From the NCBI GenBank assembly GCA_900754495.1, contig CAAEDC010000146.1, positions 1 to 6,192 on the forward strand: a DNA stretch of 6,192 nt. The letters run 5' to 3'. This document shows positions 5,784-6,192 of this stretch, one piece after another. The position numbers were made by a program, and so were the translations under genes. This DNA is from Eggerthellaceae bacterium. Lineage in GTDB: Bacteria; Actinomycetota; Coriobacteriia; Coriobacteriales; Eggerthellaceae. A model generated the notes under the pieces. The model searched no databases. It had not been told where the DNA came from and was given only the letters and a program-made list of their open reading frames with translations. Position 1 is the stretch's first letter. Each line of letters opens with the position of its first letter.

Positions 5784-5837
5784 AAAGGGGCCGGTCGCTT
5801 CTTCGCATTCCACTGCGAATGAGCGACCGGCCCCTTT
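5784..5837 (+). terminator. long hairpin terminator after rnpB (bidirectional)
   Basis: A 16-bp perfect stem (5784-5799 with 5822-5837) continues, after one U-G pair and one mismatch, into a 6-bp stem (5802-5807 with 5814-5819) capped by six bases. It lies 9 bases after the P1 helix of rnpB. On the plus strand only TTT then CGAA follows; on the minus strand the stem runs into six T residues. It can therefore also stop transcription coming from the right. Confidence 0.85.
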
Positions 5838-5913
5838 CGAATCGTATGCGCGGCACCTTGGCTTGCTGCCGGCTCTACGCCACAACCATTCTCAGCCCCG
5901 ATCCGCGGGAAAT
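5838..5913. other. short spacer without recognised features
   Basis: Between the rnpB terminator and the palindromic repeats. I see no gene, promoter or strong structure here. Confidence 0.5.
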
Positions 5914-6078
5914 CTGAATCGATGAGATAAAGGGAGATACAGGGCCCGTCCCTTTGTCTTTCATTTCGCGCATGCCGCCGAAGGCGGCAAACAGCCTCGC
6001 GGATCAAGCAAAGCCAGCGAGCGACGACAAGACGCGCTCCAGATGAGAAAAAGTGACTGTCCCTTTTTCTCATTTCAG
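5914..6078. repeat. REP/MITE-like composite element with two related palindromes
   Basis: Two hairpins of similar sequence lie about 75 bases apart. The left one (5921-5966) pairs AGATAAAGGGA with TCCCTTTGTCT, with one wobble. The right one (6042-6075) pairs ATGAGAAAAAG with CTTTTTCTCAT, perfect over 11 bp with a 9-base loop. The outer arms of the pair, 5922-5935 and 6060-6073, are themselves inverted repeats with 13 of 14 matches. With a 3-base gap they extend to CTGAA (5914-5918) and TTCAG (6074-6078). The centre holds a GC hairpin (5974-5988). This resembles a REP doublet or a small non-autonomous element. No transposase and no clear target duplication are present. Confidence 0.5.
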
Positions 6079-6085
6079 TCAGCGA

Positions 6086-6186
6086 AAAGGCCCCTGGTGC
6101 CCAGAATTCATGGGACCGCGTAGGCGAAGCGTACTTCGGTACGTGAGCCTGCGGGATCGCGCGAAGGCTGGGTGCCAGGGGCCTTT
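6086..6186 (+). other. 101-nt folded RNA element or oversized terminator
   Basis: The ends pair over 19 continuous bp (6086-6104 with 6168-6186), including one U-G and one G-U pair that hold only on the plus strand. Inside, a 9-bp stem with one bulge (6116-6125 with 6147-6155) leads to CGTAC-TTCG-GTACG (6130-6143), capped by a UUCG tetraloop. The plus-strand tail is only CCTTT; on the minus strand TTTT follows. No known RNA family was recognised. It could be a small RNA, a palindromic repeat or a terminator for a gene outside the window. Confidence 0.5.
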
Positions 6187-6192
6187 GCAGCG

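Noticed and set aside
5204..6073. Minus-strand open frame of 289 codons over rnpB
   Set aside because: It is antisense to RNase P RNA and crosses its terminator; composition and lack of motifs mark it as spurious.

Overview
The window comes from a high-G+C bacterium, most likely an anaerobic actinobacterium of the Coriobacteriia/Eggerthellales type. I infer this from the base composition, the GC-rich codon choice, purine-rich Shine-Dalgarno sites, a short anaerobe-type ThiC and a class A RNase P RNA. The taxonomic call is inference; no marker gene here settles it.

Left part (1-1467): a plus-strand tRNA nucleotidyltransferase gene (cca) behind an AT-rich promoter-like stretch. It converges on a minus-strand tRNA unit (1528-1825), which reads strong promoter, structured leader, tRNA-Gln(CTG), tRNA-Glu(CTC), hairpin terminator. 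Both tRNA genes encode their own CCA end. Positions 1861-2206 hold no convincing gene; this stretch is strongly G-rich on the plus strand and carries degenerate short repeats.

Middle part (2207-5154): a minus-strand thiamine block read in the order thiamine pyrophosphokinase, thiC, thiD. ThiC makes the pyrimidine HMP-P, ThiD phosphorylates it to HMP-PP, and the kinase turns thiamine into TPP. A TPP riboswitch lies directly before thiC and includes its ribosome binding site, so end product and pathway are linked in one block. thiC and thiD overlap by 4 bases (ATGA).

Right part (5155-6192): no protein gene is supported. It is dense in structured RNA: a 189-nt unbranched rod-like RNA candidate on the plus strand (5193-5381, 6S-like), a 28-bp palindrome, the RNase P RNA gene rnpB (5434-5775) with promoter and long hairpin terminator, a REP/MITE-like pair of palindromes (5914-6078), and a 101-nt folded element at the right edge (6086-6186).

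Two themes stand out: tRNA maturation (CCA enzyme, two tRNAs, RNase P RNA) and thiamine supply under TPP control. The least explained and most interesting sequence is the RNA-rich intergenic DNA on either side of rnpB.
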